DNA of 64,000 nt from an uncultured Helicobacteraceae bacterium (GTDB lineage: Bacteria; Campylobacterota; Campylobacteria; Campylobacterales; Helicobacteraceae): the NCBI GenBank assembly GCA_944323755.1, contig CALUTR010000005.1, positions 52,296-116,295 on the forward strand, read 5' to 3'. This document shows, piece after piece, positions 29,534 to 39,031 of the stretch. Positions within the stretch are counted from its first letter, which is position 1; every line of letters starts with the position of its first letter. The notes beneath the pieces are model-generated. The model saw only the letters and a program-made list of their open reading frames with translations, was not told the DNA's origin and ran no database searches. The translations under genes and the position numbers were made by a program.

Positions 29534-29898
29534 TCACAACACACGATCTGGACAACAGCCACTGCATAATCTCTATCGTGGCTTATTGATAAGTGAATAT
29601 CTTTTATATTAAATTTTTTCATCAATGCAGAATCTAAATGCACTTTTGGTGCGCCTCTATTATTTTTATAAATACAAATATCATAGAATCTCAAATCTCC
29701 ACCAATACCACAACCAAGCGCCTTAGACAAAGCTTCTTTCACAGCAAAAAACCCTGCGATTCTATGGATATTAAAATTTGAATCACTTCTTACAAGCGAT
29801 ATTTCATCATCATTTAGAATCTTTTTCAAAAAAACAATATCATATTTTTTTACCAAAGATTCTATGCGTCTTATCGATACTAAATCAACGCCAATCAT
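29530..29898 (-). CDS. acpS: Holo-[acyl-carrier-protein] synthase
   Basis: AcpS transfers 4'-phosphopantetheine from CoA to the ACP serine. The 122-residue protein has the two family motifs GVDLVSIRRIE (Asp5) and FFAVKEALSKALGCG, plus LSISHDRDYAVA at the C-terminus. Length is normal. The ATG overlaps the fliL stop by four bases; the 3' end overlaps csd4 convergently. Confidence 0.95.
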   Translation of the reverse strand: MIGVDLVSIRRIESLVKKYDIVFLKKILNDDEISLVRSDSNFNIHRIAGFFAVKEALSKALGCGIGGDLRFYDICIYKNNRGAPKVHLDSALMKKFNIKDIHLSISHDRDYAVAVVQIVCCD

Positions 29899-30416
29899 TG
29901 AATAGCAGAATCAATGAAAAATACATTTCTTATTTTTCCATCAACAAGAAATTCATTCAATCTCTGGACGATTTCTTCTTTTACCTTTTCCTTCCCTCTT
30001 GTAGTAGAAACATCTTCTAATGATTTTGATGAAAGAATATCAATAATAGTATCCCTAACTGCCGGTAATTTAGCAGAAAGCTCATTTTGTAAATCTGCAT
30101 TTGTCATTTCCAAAGACATAGTAACCTTAAGATATCTTCTACCACTTTGAGTAAGTAGATTTACTATGAATTGATCAAGCTGATAAGTAGGACCAACTCG
30201 TATATAATTCCTACTATTTACATTACTACTTGTCTGTGCATCGCCTAAACTAGCGCTATTTTGAGATGTTGATTGCATTTGAGATGAATCTTCTTGCGAT
30301 GGGCTCTTTGTCATAAAGTAAAACACTGCTCCAAGCAATAAAACGATTACTAAAAGAATTGCAATGATAATGATGATAATTTTGCTCTTGCCTTTATTAT
30401 TTTGCTCATCTGCCAT
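29895..30416 (-). CDS. fliL: Flagellar basal body-associated protein FliL
   Basis: FliL is a single-span inner-membrane protein that surrounds the stator. It has a short Lys-rich cytoplasmic start, a transmembrane helix at ~12-34, a Ser/Gln-rich linker and a periplasmic domain containing QLDQFIVNLL and YLKVTMSLEM, then EEIVQRLNEFLVDGKIRNVFF, all family features. It is 173 residues, coupled to acpS as in H. pylori. Confidence 0.93.
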   Translation of the reverse strand: MADEQNNKGKSKIIIIIIAILLVIVLLLGAVFYFMTKSPSQEDSSQMQSTSQNSASLGDAQTSSNVNSRNYIRVGPTYQLDQFIVNLLTQSGRRYLKVTMSLEMTNADLQNELSAKLPAVRDTIIDILSSKSLEDVSTTRGKEKVKEEIVQRLNEFLVDGKIRNVFFIDSAIQ

Positions 30417-30446
30417 TTATACACCTTGATGTGAAGTTAAAGCAAT

Positions 30447-30452
30447 ATTCTA
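30447..30452 (-). promoter_or_regulatory. Possible -10 element for fliL-acpS
   Basis: TAGAAT on the minus strand in the short gap after rsmD, ~31 bases before the fliL ATG. No sigma-54 (GG-GC) pair was seen at this place. Confidence 0.3.
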
Positions 30453-30460
30453 TCAAAATT

Positions 30461-31006
30461 TTAAGAATAATAACTAAGAGCAGTTCTGCCAAATTTGCGG
30501 CTTTTGTAGAGATTAAGATTATTTAGATTCTGCGGCATAGCAAAACTTGAAATGTGTTCAAAAATGATAAGCTTATTATTCAAATTTATTTTTGATAATA
30601 ATGCAAAAATCTCATCATAATCCAGACAAAAAGGCGGATCTATATACAAAATATCAAACTCTTCACTATTACATATTTGCTCTAAAAACAACATAGAATC
30701 TCGATTATACGCTACTAAATGATTGCTATCAAATAGATTTATATTATTAATCAAAATAGAAAAGGAATTTGGATCTTTCTCTATAAAAATCACTTTTTTG
30801 GCACCTCTACTATAAGCTTCAAAACCAACACTGCCATAGCCTGCAAACACTTCTATTAAAGTCTTATTTTTTATATCATCTTGAAGCGTGTTAAATAGTG
30901 ATTCTTTCACTATTGATTTTGTAGGGCGTGTATTTGGCAAAAGATCCATATGCAATACTTTACCCTTATGCTTACCTGCGATTATTTTTATGCTAGATTT
31001 GTTCAT
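30461..31006 (-). CDS. rsmD: 16S rRNA (guanine(966)-N(2))-methyltransferase
   Basis: RsmD methylates G966 of 16S rRNA. The 181-residue protein has the SAM loop EVFAGYGSVGFEAYSRGA, FIEKD and the catalytic IDPPF, with the N-terminal KGKVL/TRPTKS segment. It overlaps the upstream small gene by 14 bases and is followed by fliL-acpS as in H. pylori. Confidence 0.93.
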   Translation of the reverse strand: MNKSSIKIIAGKHKGKVLHMDLLPNTRPTKSIVKESLFNTLQDDIKNKTLIEVFAGYGSVGFEAYSRGAKKVIFIEKDPNSFSILINNINLFDSNHLVAYNRDSMLFLEQICNSEEFDILYIDPPFCLDYDEIFALLSKINLNNKLIIFEHISSFAMPQNLNNLNLYKSRKFGRTALSYYS

Positions 31007-31436
31007 TATTTTTTTTGATTACATCATAAAGCTTATTTGCAAAATCTTGAAATATATTATCAATTTGAGATTTTAGTGGATCTATATTGGAGCTATTTTT
31101 AGAATTCAAATCATTTATAGAATCCAAAGATCGCCTTAGATTTTTAAGTTCATTTACATCAAGTATATTATCTATTTTTTTAGTATCATCTTTTGGTAGT
31201 TTATTTAAGTTTTCATAAAATACACACAAATCTCTAAATAAAGATTCCCTATGCATTGGACGCCTAATATCAGAATCTTCCCTTAATGTCGCTAAACAAA
31301 TTGGCTTATTTATATCATCAGAGATTTCATCAGAGATGACAAAATCACAATTATCATAACTTGATATATAATCTTTTAAATACAAATCTAGAGTTTTTTG
31401 CAAAATTGGACTCTTGCAACATATATTTATTTTCAT
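30993..31436 (-). CDS. Conserved small protein of unknown function (HP0811-like position)
   Basis: I do not recognise the family. It has 147 residues: an N-terminal alpha/beta part that starts like a receiver domain (KINICCKSPILQKTLDLYL, then DFVISDE) but lacks a clear phosphoacceptor pattern, a middle Leu/Asp-rich part, and a C-terminal amphipathic helix (NIFQDFANKLYDVIKKN). No signal peptide or membrane span. It sits between priA and rsmD in one leftward operon, with a 14-base overlap into rsmD, which argues that it is a real gene. Confidence 0.65.
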   Translation of the reverse strand: MKINICCKSPILQKTLDLYLKDYISSYDNCDFVISDEISDDINKPICLATLREDSDIRRPMHRESLFRDLCVFYENLNKLPKDDTKKIDNILDVNELKNLRRSLDSINDLNSKNSSNIDPLKSQIDNIFQDFANKLYDVIKKNNEQI

Positions 31437-31449
31437 AAAAATCCTTTAT

Positions 31450-33300
31450 TTATAGTAATTGCAGCGGGTCAATATCAATTGTTATTTGCTCATATTTTAG
31501 TAAATGAACACATTCTAAAAGCTCTTTTATATTATTGGAGCGAAGTAGCATAAAATATCTCCAGCTACTATTTATACGCTCTATTGGTGCTTTGTTTATC
31601 CCAACTATTTCAATATTTTTGCAAGATTCTACTATCTTTTTACAAGATTCAATTATATCCCTTGCTGTTTTATCATTTTTATTACTTGATAAAATCAAAG
31701 CCAGCTTCACATAAGGTGGGTAAAAATCTCTCCTATGATTTAATTCAAAAGATAAAAAATCCTCATAATCATTCAAAAATGGCATAAAAATATTTTGATT
31801 TAGTGTTTGGATAAATACCTCTCCATCTTCCTTCCTAGCACAACGACCAGAAATTTGATAAATTAATGATATTGATTTTTCTAATGCTCTAAAATCGCTA
31901 CTATGTAGCAAATTATCAATTCCAAGTATCACTGATAAATATACATTATGATAATCATGCCCCTTGCTTAGCATTTGTGTTCCAACTAAAACATCAATCT
32001 TATTATCATTGAATTCATTTAATACTTTTTTTAGTTTTCTGTCTGTTTTTATCTCATCTCGATCAAAAATCTCTATTGTATTGTTTGGAAAATACTCTCT
32101 TAGCTCCTTTGCTACTTCTTGAGTTCCTATATTTAACGCCTTTAATGCATCGCTACCACAATTATCACAAATACTCCTTAGCTTTTCTGTATATCCACAA
32201 TAATGACAAATTAAAGCATTTTTATTTATATGCAAACTCATTGAAATAGAACAATTCTTGCATTTTATACTGCTACCACAAGTGCTACACATAAGGGTTT
32301 TAAAATTTGCTCTAATTGGTATAAATACGATCACTTGCCTTTGATTTGACAATGCATTTTGAATCTTTTCAATCAAATTTGAAGTAAGCTTTGTATTTGA
32401 ATTTTCAAAAACAATATCTTTTTTACTATCAAAAAATCTCCCTTTAAGCCTAAAAATTTCATTGCTATTTTTAAAATGATAATAACTCACCAAACTCGGC
32501 GTAGCACTGCCTAAAATTAATTTTATATGATGCTTAATTGAAATATATATGCTTAAATCTCTTGCATTATATTTTGGACTTGTATTTGATTTATAAGCAT
32601 CATCGTGCTCTTCATCAACAATAATCAAGCCAAGATTTTCTATTGGGAGAAAAAGCGCAGATCTAGCACCAGCAATGATTTTTATTTGATTATATTCTAA
32701 CCCTTCTAGAATCTCCTTTTTTTTCTTTGTACTAATTTTTGAATGCCAAATACATACTAAATCCCCAAAAACAATCTTTAATCGTTTTTCCATTTGCGGC
32801 GTAAGGGAGATTTCTGGCATCAAAAATAAAACATTTTTTCCATTATTTATGGTTTCTAAAATCATATTAATATAAATTTCAGTTTTACCACTACCTGTAT
32901 CACCAAATAAAAGTGTTTTTTGATGCTTTCTTATAAAATCTAGAGCTAGATTCTGCGAATGATTTAGAGTGTTTTTTAATGTTATATTCTGGATTTCATT
33001 ATTTTTATTATCATTTTTAGCAAATGGGACAAACTGACCAAAACAAAGACCCAAATTTGAACAATAATAATTACTCATAAAATGAGCTAGAGTAATTTGA
33101 ATATCATTAAAAAATAATTCTTTAGGAGATGCTTTAAATGTAACAAATTCTGGTTTTTGACATTGCGATATAACAACACCTAGCGTATTTTTATTCTTGA
33201 CTTTTATGTCTACTAATTGATAATTTTTTATCTCTGCATCACTATGATAAACCAAAGGTGGAAGATTTAATTTTAATGGAGCGATATTGTAGTAATTCAG
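31450..33300 (-). CDS. priA: Primosomal protein N' (replication restart helicase PriA)
   Basis: PriA reloads the replisome at collapsed forks. It has Walker A FGDTGSGKTEIY, the DEEH box VDEEHDDAYK and paired zinc cysteines (CSTCGSSIKCKNC, CHYCGYTEK, CDNCG). The TTG at 33255 would begin inside the conserved N-terminal fold. The frame stays open upstream to a TAA at 33313 and encodes NYYNIAPLKLNLPPL, which resembles PriA N-termini. The only plausible initiator there is CTG at 33300; it overlaps the upstream stop as CTGA and has GGAG five bases before it. I therefore place the start at 33300, with 33255 as alternative. Confidence 0.92.
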   Translation of the reverse strand: MNYYNIAPLKLNLPPLVYHSDAEIKNYQLVDIKVKNKNTLGVVISQCQKPEFVTFKASPKELFFNDIQITLAHFMSNYYCSNLGLCFGQFVPFAKNDNKNNEIQNITLKNTLNHSQNLALDFIRKHQKTLLFGDTGSGKTEIYINMILETINNGKNVLFLMPEISLTPQMEKRLKIVFGDLVCIWHSKISTKKKKEILEGLEYNQIKIIAGARSALFLPIENLGLIIVDEEHDDAYKSNTSPKYNARDLSIYISIKHHIKLILGSATPSLVSYYHFKNSNEIFRLKGRFFDSKKDIVFENSNTKLTSNLIEKIQNALSNQRQVIVFIPIRANFKTLMCSTCGSSIKCKNCSISMSLHINKNALICHYCGYTEKLRSICDNCGSDALKALNIGTQEVAKELREYFPNNTIEIFDRDEIKTDRKLKKVLNEFNDNKIDVLVGTQMLSKGHDYHNVYLSVILGIDNLLHSSDFRALEKSISLIYQISGRCARKEDGEVFIQTLNQNIFMPFLNDYEDFLSFELNHRRDFYPPYVKLALILSSNKNDKTARDIIESCKKIVESCKNIEIVGINKAPIERINSSWRYFMLLRSNNIKELLECVHLLKYEQITIDIDPLQLL

Positions 33301-33536
33301 ATTTGCTCCATTTTATTTAAAAGATTCTGTATCTTATCTTCTAACTCTGCACATTCCTGTGACTTTTGGATATATGCTTTAAGTATTTCTTTGATGTCTA
33401 AATGCGGTTTTAAAAGCAAAGCTTCAATTTCATTTTTAGCGTTTTTATTGATACACGCGATGTTGATCTGTATTTTTCTACCATTTAAAACCAAATTTAA
33501 ACTAAGCTCTGAATCCACCTTATTTTTTTGCTCCAT
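33297..33536 (-). CDS. Small coiled-coil protein, possible ZapA-like division factor
   Basis: This 79-residue protein has an N-terminal strand pattern LSLNLVLNGRKIQINIAC, similar in outline to ZapA (a short beta-hairpin with GR), followed by a helix and a C-terminal coiled coil (ECAELEDKIQNLLNKMEQ). ZapA bundles FtsZ filaments. It overlaps the upstream ZapB-like gene by 17 bases, and its stop overlaps the proposed priA start. Assignment is by pattern only. Confidence 0.6.
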   Translation of the reverse strand: MEQKNKVDSELSLNLVLNGRKIQINIACINKNAKNEIEALLLKPHLDIKEILKAYIQKSQECAELEDKIQNLLNKMEQI

Positions 33537-33738
33537 CTATTTTATTTATCAAATCTTCATAACTCCTATCTCGCGATGCAAGCTCTTCATAAAGAGCATT
33601 GATCTGTCTTTCTTTTTCTTGAGATTCTGTGATTAATGCACTATTTTCTAATTGTAGCTTTCTATTGTCGTTGCTTAATTCATCAAGTCTATTTAACAAC
33701 TCATCAACTCTTTGCGTAAGCCTCTCTAAAATACTCAT
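33520..33738 (-). CDS. Small coiled-coil protein, possible ZapB-like division factor
   Basis: The 72 residues form one continuous coiled coil with regular hydrophobic heptads (ILERLTQRVDELLNRLDEL, NRKLQLENSALI). Size and shape fit ZapB, a Z-ring associated coiled coil that binds ZapA. Directly followed, with overlap, by the ZapA-like gene and then priA. There are no family-specific residues to prove it. Confidence 0.6.
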   Translation of the reverse strand: MSILERLTQRVDELLNRLDELSNDNRKLQLENSALITESQEKERQINALYEELASRDRSYEDLINKIDGAKK

Positions 33739-33765
33739 TACAAGCCTTTATTATCAATTTAAAAT

Positions 33766-33773
33766 ATTATAAT
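33766..33773. promoter_or_regulatory. Overlapping divergent -10 boxes (uvrB and small-protein/priA operon)
   Basis: ATTATAAT reads as TATAAT on both strands (33768-33773 on +, 33766-33771 on -). It lies 42 bases before the uvrB ATG and 28 bases before the leftward ATG, so the two operons may compete for polymerase here. Confidence 0.45.
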
Positions 33774-33814
33774 TGTAACAAAATAATAATTCATTTTAAG
33801 GCAATCTTCAATAT

Positions 33815-35779
33815 ATGAGCAAATTTACTTTAAATTCTAATTTCAAACCAGCAGGTGATCAGCCTCAAGCAATAGAAATGCTAACAAATAGCATCAAAAA
33901 TGGCAATCAATACCAAATGCTACTTGGCGTTACAGGAAGTGGAAAAACATACACGATGGCAAATATCATCGCAAATCTACAAATGCCAACACTTATAATG
34001 TCGCATAATAAAAGCTTATGCGCACAGCTTTATAGCGAGTTTAAAGGATTTTTTCCAAAAAATAAAGTAGAGTATTTCATTTCACACTTTGATTATTATC
34101 AACCAGAAGCATATATCCCGCGCCGTGATCTCTTTATTGAGAAAGATTCAAGCATTAATGATGATTTGGAGCGATATAGGCTATCTGCCACCACCTCACT
34201 TCTTGCGTATGATGATGTAATTGTTATAGCGAGTGTATCGGCAAATTACGGCTTAGGAAATCCTAGCGAATACCTACAAATGATTGAAAAAATACAAATT
34301 GGAGATAAAAAGAAGCATAGAGATTTTTTAGAGCGTTTAGTCAATATGGGCTATACAAGAAGCTTAACTCATCTAAAACGAGGTGAGTTTAGAACAAATG
34401 GCGATGTAGTAGATATATATCCAGCATATATCGAAGATGAAGTGCTTAGAATTGAATTTTTCGATGATGAAGTTGAAAGAATATCTTTTATAGATTCTAT
34501 TGACAATAAAGAAATAAGAAAACTTGATAGCTATGTATTATATGCTGCAAATCCATTTATAGTGGAACAAGATAGATTAAAATGTGCAATACGAGATATA
34601 GAAAGTGAGCTAGAATCTAGACTTAATGACTTTAAAGACAATGAAATAGCATACACAAGGTTAAAAAACAGAACAGAATTTGATTTAGAAATGATAAAAG
34701 AAAATGGTATTTGCAAAGGAATAGAAAATTATGCACGCCATTTAACCGGTAAAAAACCCGGTGAGACGCCTTATTGCTTGCTTGATTACTTTGAACAAAA
34801 AAATAAGCCTTACCTTGTAATAGTAGATGAATCACATGTAAGCTTGCCGCAATTTGGAGGAATGTATGCAGGTGATAGAAGCAGAAAAGAAGTATTAGTA
34901 GAATATGGTTTTAGACTTCCAAGCGCACTTGATAATAGACCACTTAATTTTGATGAATTCATAAATAAAGCTCCTCATTATTTATTTGTATCAGCTACCC
35001 CACAAGAATTAGAATTAAAACTTAGCAAAGAAAACATAGCAGAACAAATTGTGCGACCTACAGGGCTACTTGATCCGATATGCGAGATAAAGGATAGCTC
35101 AAAACAAGTTGAAATCTTATATGATGAATTAAAAATAGTCATAAATCGAGGTGAAAGAGCAATAGTAGGCGCATTAACAAAAAAAATGGCTGAAGATTTG
35201 TGTAAATACTATAACGACTTAGGGATAAAATGCCAATATTTACATAGCGATATAGATGCTATTGAGAGAAATCATCTAATTAGATCTCTTAGGTTTGGGG
35301 AATTTGATGTATTAATAGGTGTTAATTTACTTCGTGAAGGGCTTGACTTGCCAGAGGTAAGTCTTGTTGCTATACTTGATGCAGACAAAGAAGGGTTTTT
35401 AAGAAGCCAAACAAGCCTAATACAAACTATGGGAAGAGCAGCTAGAAATATAAATGGAAAGGTTATATTTTTTGCACAAAAAATCACAAAAAGTATGCAA
35501 GCTGCACTAGATGAAAGCAATTATAGACGAAATAAACAAGAAGCATTTAATAAAAAGCATAATATAACCCCAAAAAGCACAAAGAGGGACATAGAAGAAG
35601 AACTAAAAATATCTAGCAATGATGAAAAGCCTAAATTAAAAGGAAAGATTCCAAAAAGTGAGCGTGATAAAATAATAAAAGACTTAACAAAACAAATGCA
35701 TACTGCTGCTAAAGCACTAGAATTTGAAGAAGCTGCAAGACTAAGGGATGAGATAACAAAAATAAGAAATATGAAATAA
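33815..35779 (+). CDS. uvrB: Excinuclease ABC subunit B
   Basis: UvrB is the damage-verifying helicase of nucleotide excision repair. The 654-residue protein has Walker [11 protein letters not shown], the beta-hairpin region [21 protein letters not shown] and the helicase motifs [10 protein letters not shown] and QTMGRAARN, with a UVR motif at the C-terminus ([17 protein letters not shown]). The length is standard. It is the last core gene before the accessory segment. Confidence 0.97.
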   Translation: MSKFTLNSNFKPAGDQPQAIEMLTNSIKNGNQYQMLLGVTGSGKTYTMANIIANLQMPTLIMSHNKSLCAQLYSEFKGFFPKNKVEYFISHFDYYQPEAYIPRRDLFIEKDSSINDDLERYRLSATTSLLAYDDVIVIASVSANYGLGNPSEYLQMIEKIQIGDKKKHRDFLERLVNMGYTRSLTHLKRGEFRTNGDVVDIYPAYIEDEVLRIEFFDDEVERISFIDSIDNKEIRKLDSYVLYAANPFIVEQDRLKCAIRDIESELESRLNDFKDNEIAYTRLKNRTEFDLEMIKENGICKGIENYARHLTGKKPGETPYCLLDYFEQKNKPYLVIVDESHVSLPQFGGMYAGDRSRKEVLVEYGFRLPSALDNRPLNFDEFINKAPHYLFVSATPQELELKLSKENIAEQIVRPTGLLDPICEIKDSSKQVEILYDELKIVINRGERAIVGALTKKMAEDLCKYYNDLGIKCQYLHSDIDAIERNHLIRSLRFGEFDVLIGVNLLREGLDLPEVSLVAILDADKEGFLRSQTSLIQTMGRAARNINGKVIFFAQKITKSMQAALDESNYRRNKQEAFNKKHNITPKSTKRDIEEELKISSNDEKPKLKGKIPKSERDKIIKDLTKQMHTAAKALEFEEAARLRDEITKIRNMK

Positions 35780-35790
35780 TAAGGTAAAAG

Positions 35791-38700
35791 ATGCAACATA
35801 TCCTAAAAGACTACCTATCACAAATCCAAAATATCACAGAAAAAGACAAAGAGCATACTTATCGCACATTTTTGCATACGCTTTTTATAGAGATCAAAGA
35901 AAAAGTAGCATATACAAATATAAAAATTATCCACGAACCAAACAATGACAAAGAAGGCAGAGGTGCGCCAGATTTTCTCATCACAAAAGATTCTCTAATA
36001 CTTGGATATATCGAAAACAAACGCATCAATGAAGATCTAAGTAAGATTCTCCAAACACAACAAATCAAAAAATATTTAGACCTTTCTTTAAATCTCATAC
36101 TCACAGATTATTTGCGGTTTTGTCTCATAGGGCTTGATAATAAAAATAATCCCATCATTGCAAAAGAGCTTAGGCTTTGTGAATACTCACAGCTAAAAGC
36201 TATCACCAAAGATAATGCACATTTGCAAGATAAAGCCCAAGAACTCTTAGAGTTTTTCACCCTCTTTTTTTCCAAAAATCCAAAACCCATAGCAAATGCC
36301 AAAGACTTTGCTGATGCCCTAGCCCTAAGGACTAGAATCTTAAAAGATGAATTACTCCTAAATGATACAAATGAATATATACTAAGCCTTTTTAATACCT
36401 TTAGAGAAGTTTTATACAAAGAGTTAGAATATGAAAATTTTTGCGATAGCTTTGCTCAAATGCTTACTTATAGTCTCTTTCTCTCACGCCTAAACAACAC
36501 CACACAAGAAAACATCAATCTAGTCAATGCCAAAAAATTTATCCCAAAATCTTTCCCACTTATTAGAGCGATGAGCGGATTTTTGGACAACCTAGAAGAG
36601 CTAGATTCTATCAAATGGCTTATAGAAGAAATCATCTCTATCATTAATCACATAGACATAAGCGAAATGATAAAAGAGCTTAATAAAATCTCACAAAAAG
36701 ATTTATTCGGGGATTCTCTGCATAAAGACCCTTATTTGCACTTTTATGAGACTTTTCTAGAGAGTTATGATCCTAAGCTTAGAGAGATTAGGGGCGTGTA
36801 TTATACCCCCGCTTCAGTGGTAAGCTTTATCATCAATGCCATAGATTTGACACTACAAAAAGACTTCAATAAAACAGGATTAAATCAAGCAATGAGTGAT
36901 AAGGCTATCACACTTCTAGACTTTGCCACAGGCACAGGGACATTCTTGCTAGAAGCCTTTAGAAAAGCCCTAAAAGAGAGCAATAAAAACAGCCCAAAAT
37001 ATAATCCAAAAGCTTTGATTGATAGATTCTATGGATTTGAATTTTTAATCGCTCCTTATACTATCGCACATCTAAAAATCTCCCAAAGTCTAAAAGAAGA
37101 GTTTGACACAGAGCTAAAGGATAGTGAAAGCCTAAATATCACCCTTACAAACACACTTTATTTTAGTAAAGAAAAAGATGAACTAAACAAACAAAACAAT
37201 TTCTTGGCAGGTATGATAGAGCTTACAGAGGAATTCAAAAAAGCCCAAAAACTAAAAGAGCAAGAAATCCTAATCATCACAGGCAATCCACCCTATAGCG
37301 GCGCAAGTAGTAATAAAGGGCTTTATGAAGATGAGATTAGAATTAGCTATGGATTAGAGCCAAAACTAGCCACGCTTACAAAAGCAGAGCAACAAGCCTT
37401 GCAACGCTATTTTGCAGACAAAAGCAAAGACAATACAAAAACCTTTAAAAGCATACTTGATAGACACAAACTCCAAAATGAAAAAAATTCAAAATGGCTT
37501 CTTGATGATTATGTGAAATTTATCCGCTTTGCAGAATCTAAGATAGAAAATCAAGGTAGCGGTATATTTGCATTCATTTCTAACAATAATTTTATTGATG
37601 CACCCACATTCCGCGGTATGCGATACCACTTATTAAAAACCTTTGACAAGATTTATATCCTTGATTTGCACGGCAACACAAGAAAAAAGGAAACCACACC
37701 AAGTGGAGAAAAAGATGACAATGTCTTTGATATTATACAAGGGGTAAGTATCAATATCTTTATAAAAACTACGCAAGACTCTCAAAATTTAGCCAAACTC
37801 TACCACGCTGAAATTTATGGCAAGAGAAAAGAAAAATATGATTTTCTCTATCAACACACCCTAGATTCTATAGAGTGGAAAGAGCTAGATCCACAAGAGC
37901 CTTTTTATCTCTTTATCCCCCAAGATGATAATCTGCGTGTAGAATATGACAAGGGCTATAGCATAAAAGATATGTTTAGAATCTCAAGTGTGGGGGTTGC
38001 TACAGGAAAGGATTCTGTGTTTATTGCAAATACACAAGAAATGCTAAAAAACCAAATATTAGACTTATTTGATGATTTTGATGAAAGTTTCATAAAAGAG
38101 ATAAATTACAAACCATTTGATAAGAAATTATTATACTTTGATTTAAAAAAGATAGAAAGACCAAGAATAGATGTTTTTGAGCATTTTTTAGAGGGTGAGA
38201 ATCTAGGGCTTGTTTGTTATAGGACTTGTGGTGCAAGTGGATTAGATAATATTTTTGTTTCTAAAGGTATTATAGATTTGCATTTTGTAGGTTCTGGAAG
38301 TCAAATATTCCCCCTTTATCTCTACCCTACACAAAGAGCAAAAAAACACCTTGAAAAACAAGGATTTGACATCACTTCCTTTGATACCAAGATAGAAAAT
38401 TTCACACCAAGTTTTAGGGAATTTATAGATTCTAAATACAAAGAGCATTTTAGCCCCGAAACGATACTAGGCTATCTCTATGCCCTGCTTTTTCATAAAG
38501 ACTATAGAGAAAAATACATTGACTTTTTGAAAGTGGATTTTCCAAAAATCCCCTTTGTAGAATCTAAAGAGCTATTTTTACAGCTTAGTGCTTTGGGAAA
38601 TAGTCTCATCACACTGCATTTGCTAAAAGAGCAGGATTTACCGCCTATTGGAGAGCCACTTTATAAAGATATTGCAAACAAGGATTTAAAAATCTCTAAA

Positions 38701-38931
38701 ATCACTTATGCCAAAGAGACAAAAGAGCTTTTTATAAACAAAAGCCTATATTTTGAAAAAGTAGAATCTAGCGTATGGGAGTATAAAGTCGGAGGGTATC
38801 AAGTATTGGATAAATACCTAAAAAGCCACAAAGATGAAGCAATCAACTTTGAGTATTTTCAAAAAATTATCCAAACTTTACATAAAAGCTTGGAGATTGA
38901 AAGAGAGATTGCAAAAGTAAAGCTTGTGTGA
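35791..38931 (+). CDS. Single-chain restriction-modification enzyme (Type IIG/ISP-like, N6-adenine methylase fused to PD-ExK nuclease)
   Basis: The 1046-residue protein combines an N-terminal nuclease of the PD-ExK type (Asp61, Glu75-x-Lys77 in GAPDF...YIENK), a helical connector, an N6-adenine methyltransferase core with FATGTGTF at ~378-385 and NPPYSGASSN at ~499, and a C-terminal target-recognition region. There is no helicase domain, so one chain cuts and modifies without translocation. It begins 11 bases after uvrB. Codon choice (frequent GCC, CTC, ACC) differs from its neighbours and suggests acquisition; a segment near 38.0-38.3 kb returns to AT-rich codons. The recognition sequence cannot be read from sequence. 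The frame is intact. Confidence 0.9.
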   Translation: MQHILKDYLSQIQNITEKDKEHTYRTFLHTLFIEIKEKVAYTNIKIIHEPNNDKEGRGAPDFLITKDSLILGYIENKRINEDLSKILQTQQIKKYLDLSLNLILTDYLRFCLIGLDNKNNPIIAKELRLCEYSQLKAITKDNAHLQDKAQELLEFFTLFFSKNPKPIANAKDFADALALRTRILKDELLLNDTNEYILSLFNTFREVLYKELEYENFCDSFAQMLTYSLFLSRLNNTTQENINLVNAKKFIPKSFPLIRAMSGFLDNLEELDSIKWLIEEIISIINHIDISEMIKELNKISQKDLFGDSLHKDPYLHFYETFLESYDPKLREIRGVYYTPASVVSFIINAIDLTLQKDFNKTGLNQAMSDKAITLLDFATGTGTFLLEAFRKALKESNKNSPKYNPKALIDRFYGFEFLIAPYTIAHLKISQSLKEEFDTELKDSESLNITLTNTLYFSKEKDELNKQNNFLAGMIELTEEFKKAQKLKEQEILIITGNPPYSGASSNKGLYEDEIRISYGLEPKLATLTKAEQQALQRYFADKSKDNTKTFKSILDRHKLQNEKNSKWLLDDYVKFIRFAESKIENQGSGIFAFISNNNFIDAPTFRGMRYHLLKTFDKIYILDLHGNTRKKETTPSGEKDDNVFDIIQGVSINIFIKTTQDSQNLAKLYHAEIYGKRKEKYDFLYQHTLDSIEWKELDPQEPFYLFIPQDDNLRVEYDKGYSIKDMFRISSVGVATGKDSVFIANTQEMLKNQILDLFDDFDESFIKEINYKPFDKKLLYFDLKKIERPRIDVFEHFLEGENLGLVCYRTCGASGLDNIFVSKGIIDLHFVGSGSQIFPLYLYPTQRAKKHLEKQGFDITSFDTKIENFTPSFREFIDSKYKEHFSPETILGYLYALLFHKDYREKYIDFLKVDFPKIPFVESKELFLQLSALGNSLITLHLLKEQDLPPIGEPLYKDIANKDLKISKITYAKETKELFINKSLYFEKVESSVWEYKVGGYQVLDKYLKSHKDEAINFEYFQKIIQTLHKSLEIEREIAKVKLV

Positions 38932-38953
38932 AGATTTATAGCTCACACAAAGC
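38922..38953 (+). terminator. Imperfect hairpin at the end of the restriction-modification gene
   Basis: GCTTGTGTGA at 38922-38931 can pair with TCACACAAAGC at 38943-38953 with one bulged base. It spans the stop codon and lacks a U-run, so it may only protect or weakly end the message. Confidence 0.35.
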
Positions 38954-39031
38954 AATATTGATAACACAAAATATTTTTAGCACTTTTTATAAAATTACAA
39001 AACCCCAAAAACACTATCAAAATATCGTGCA

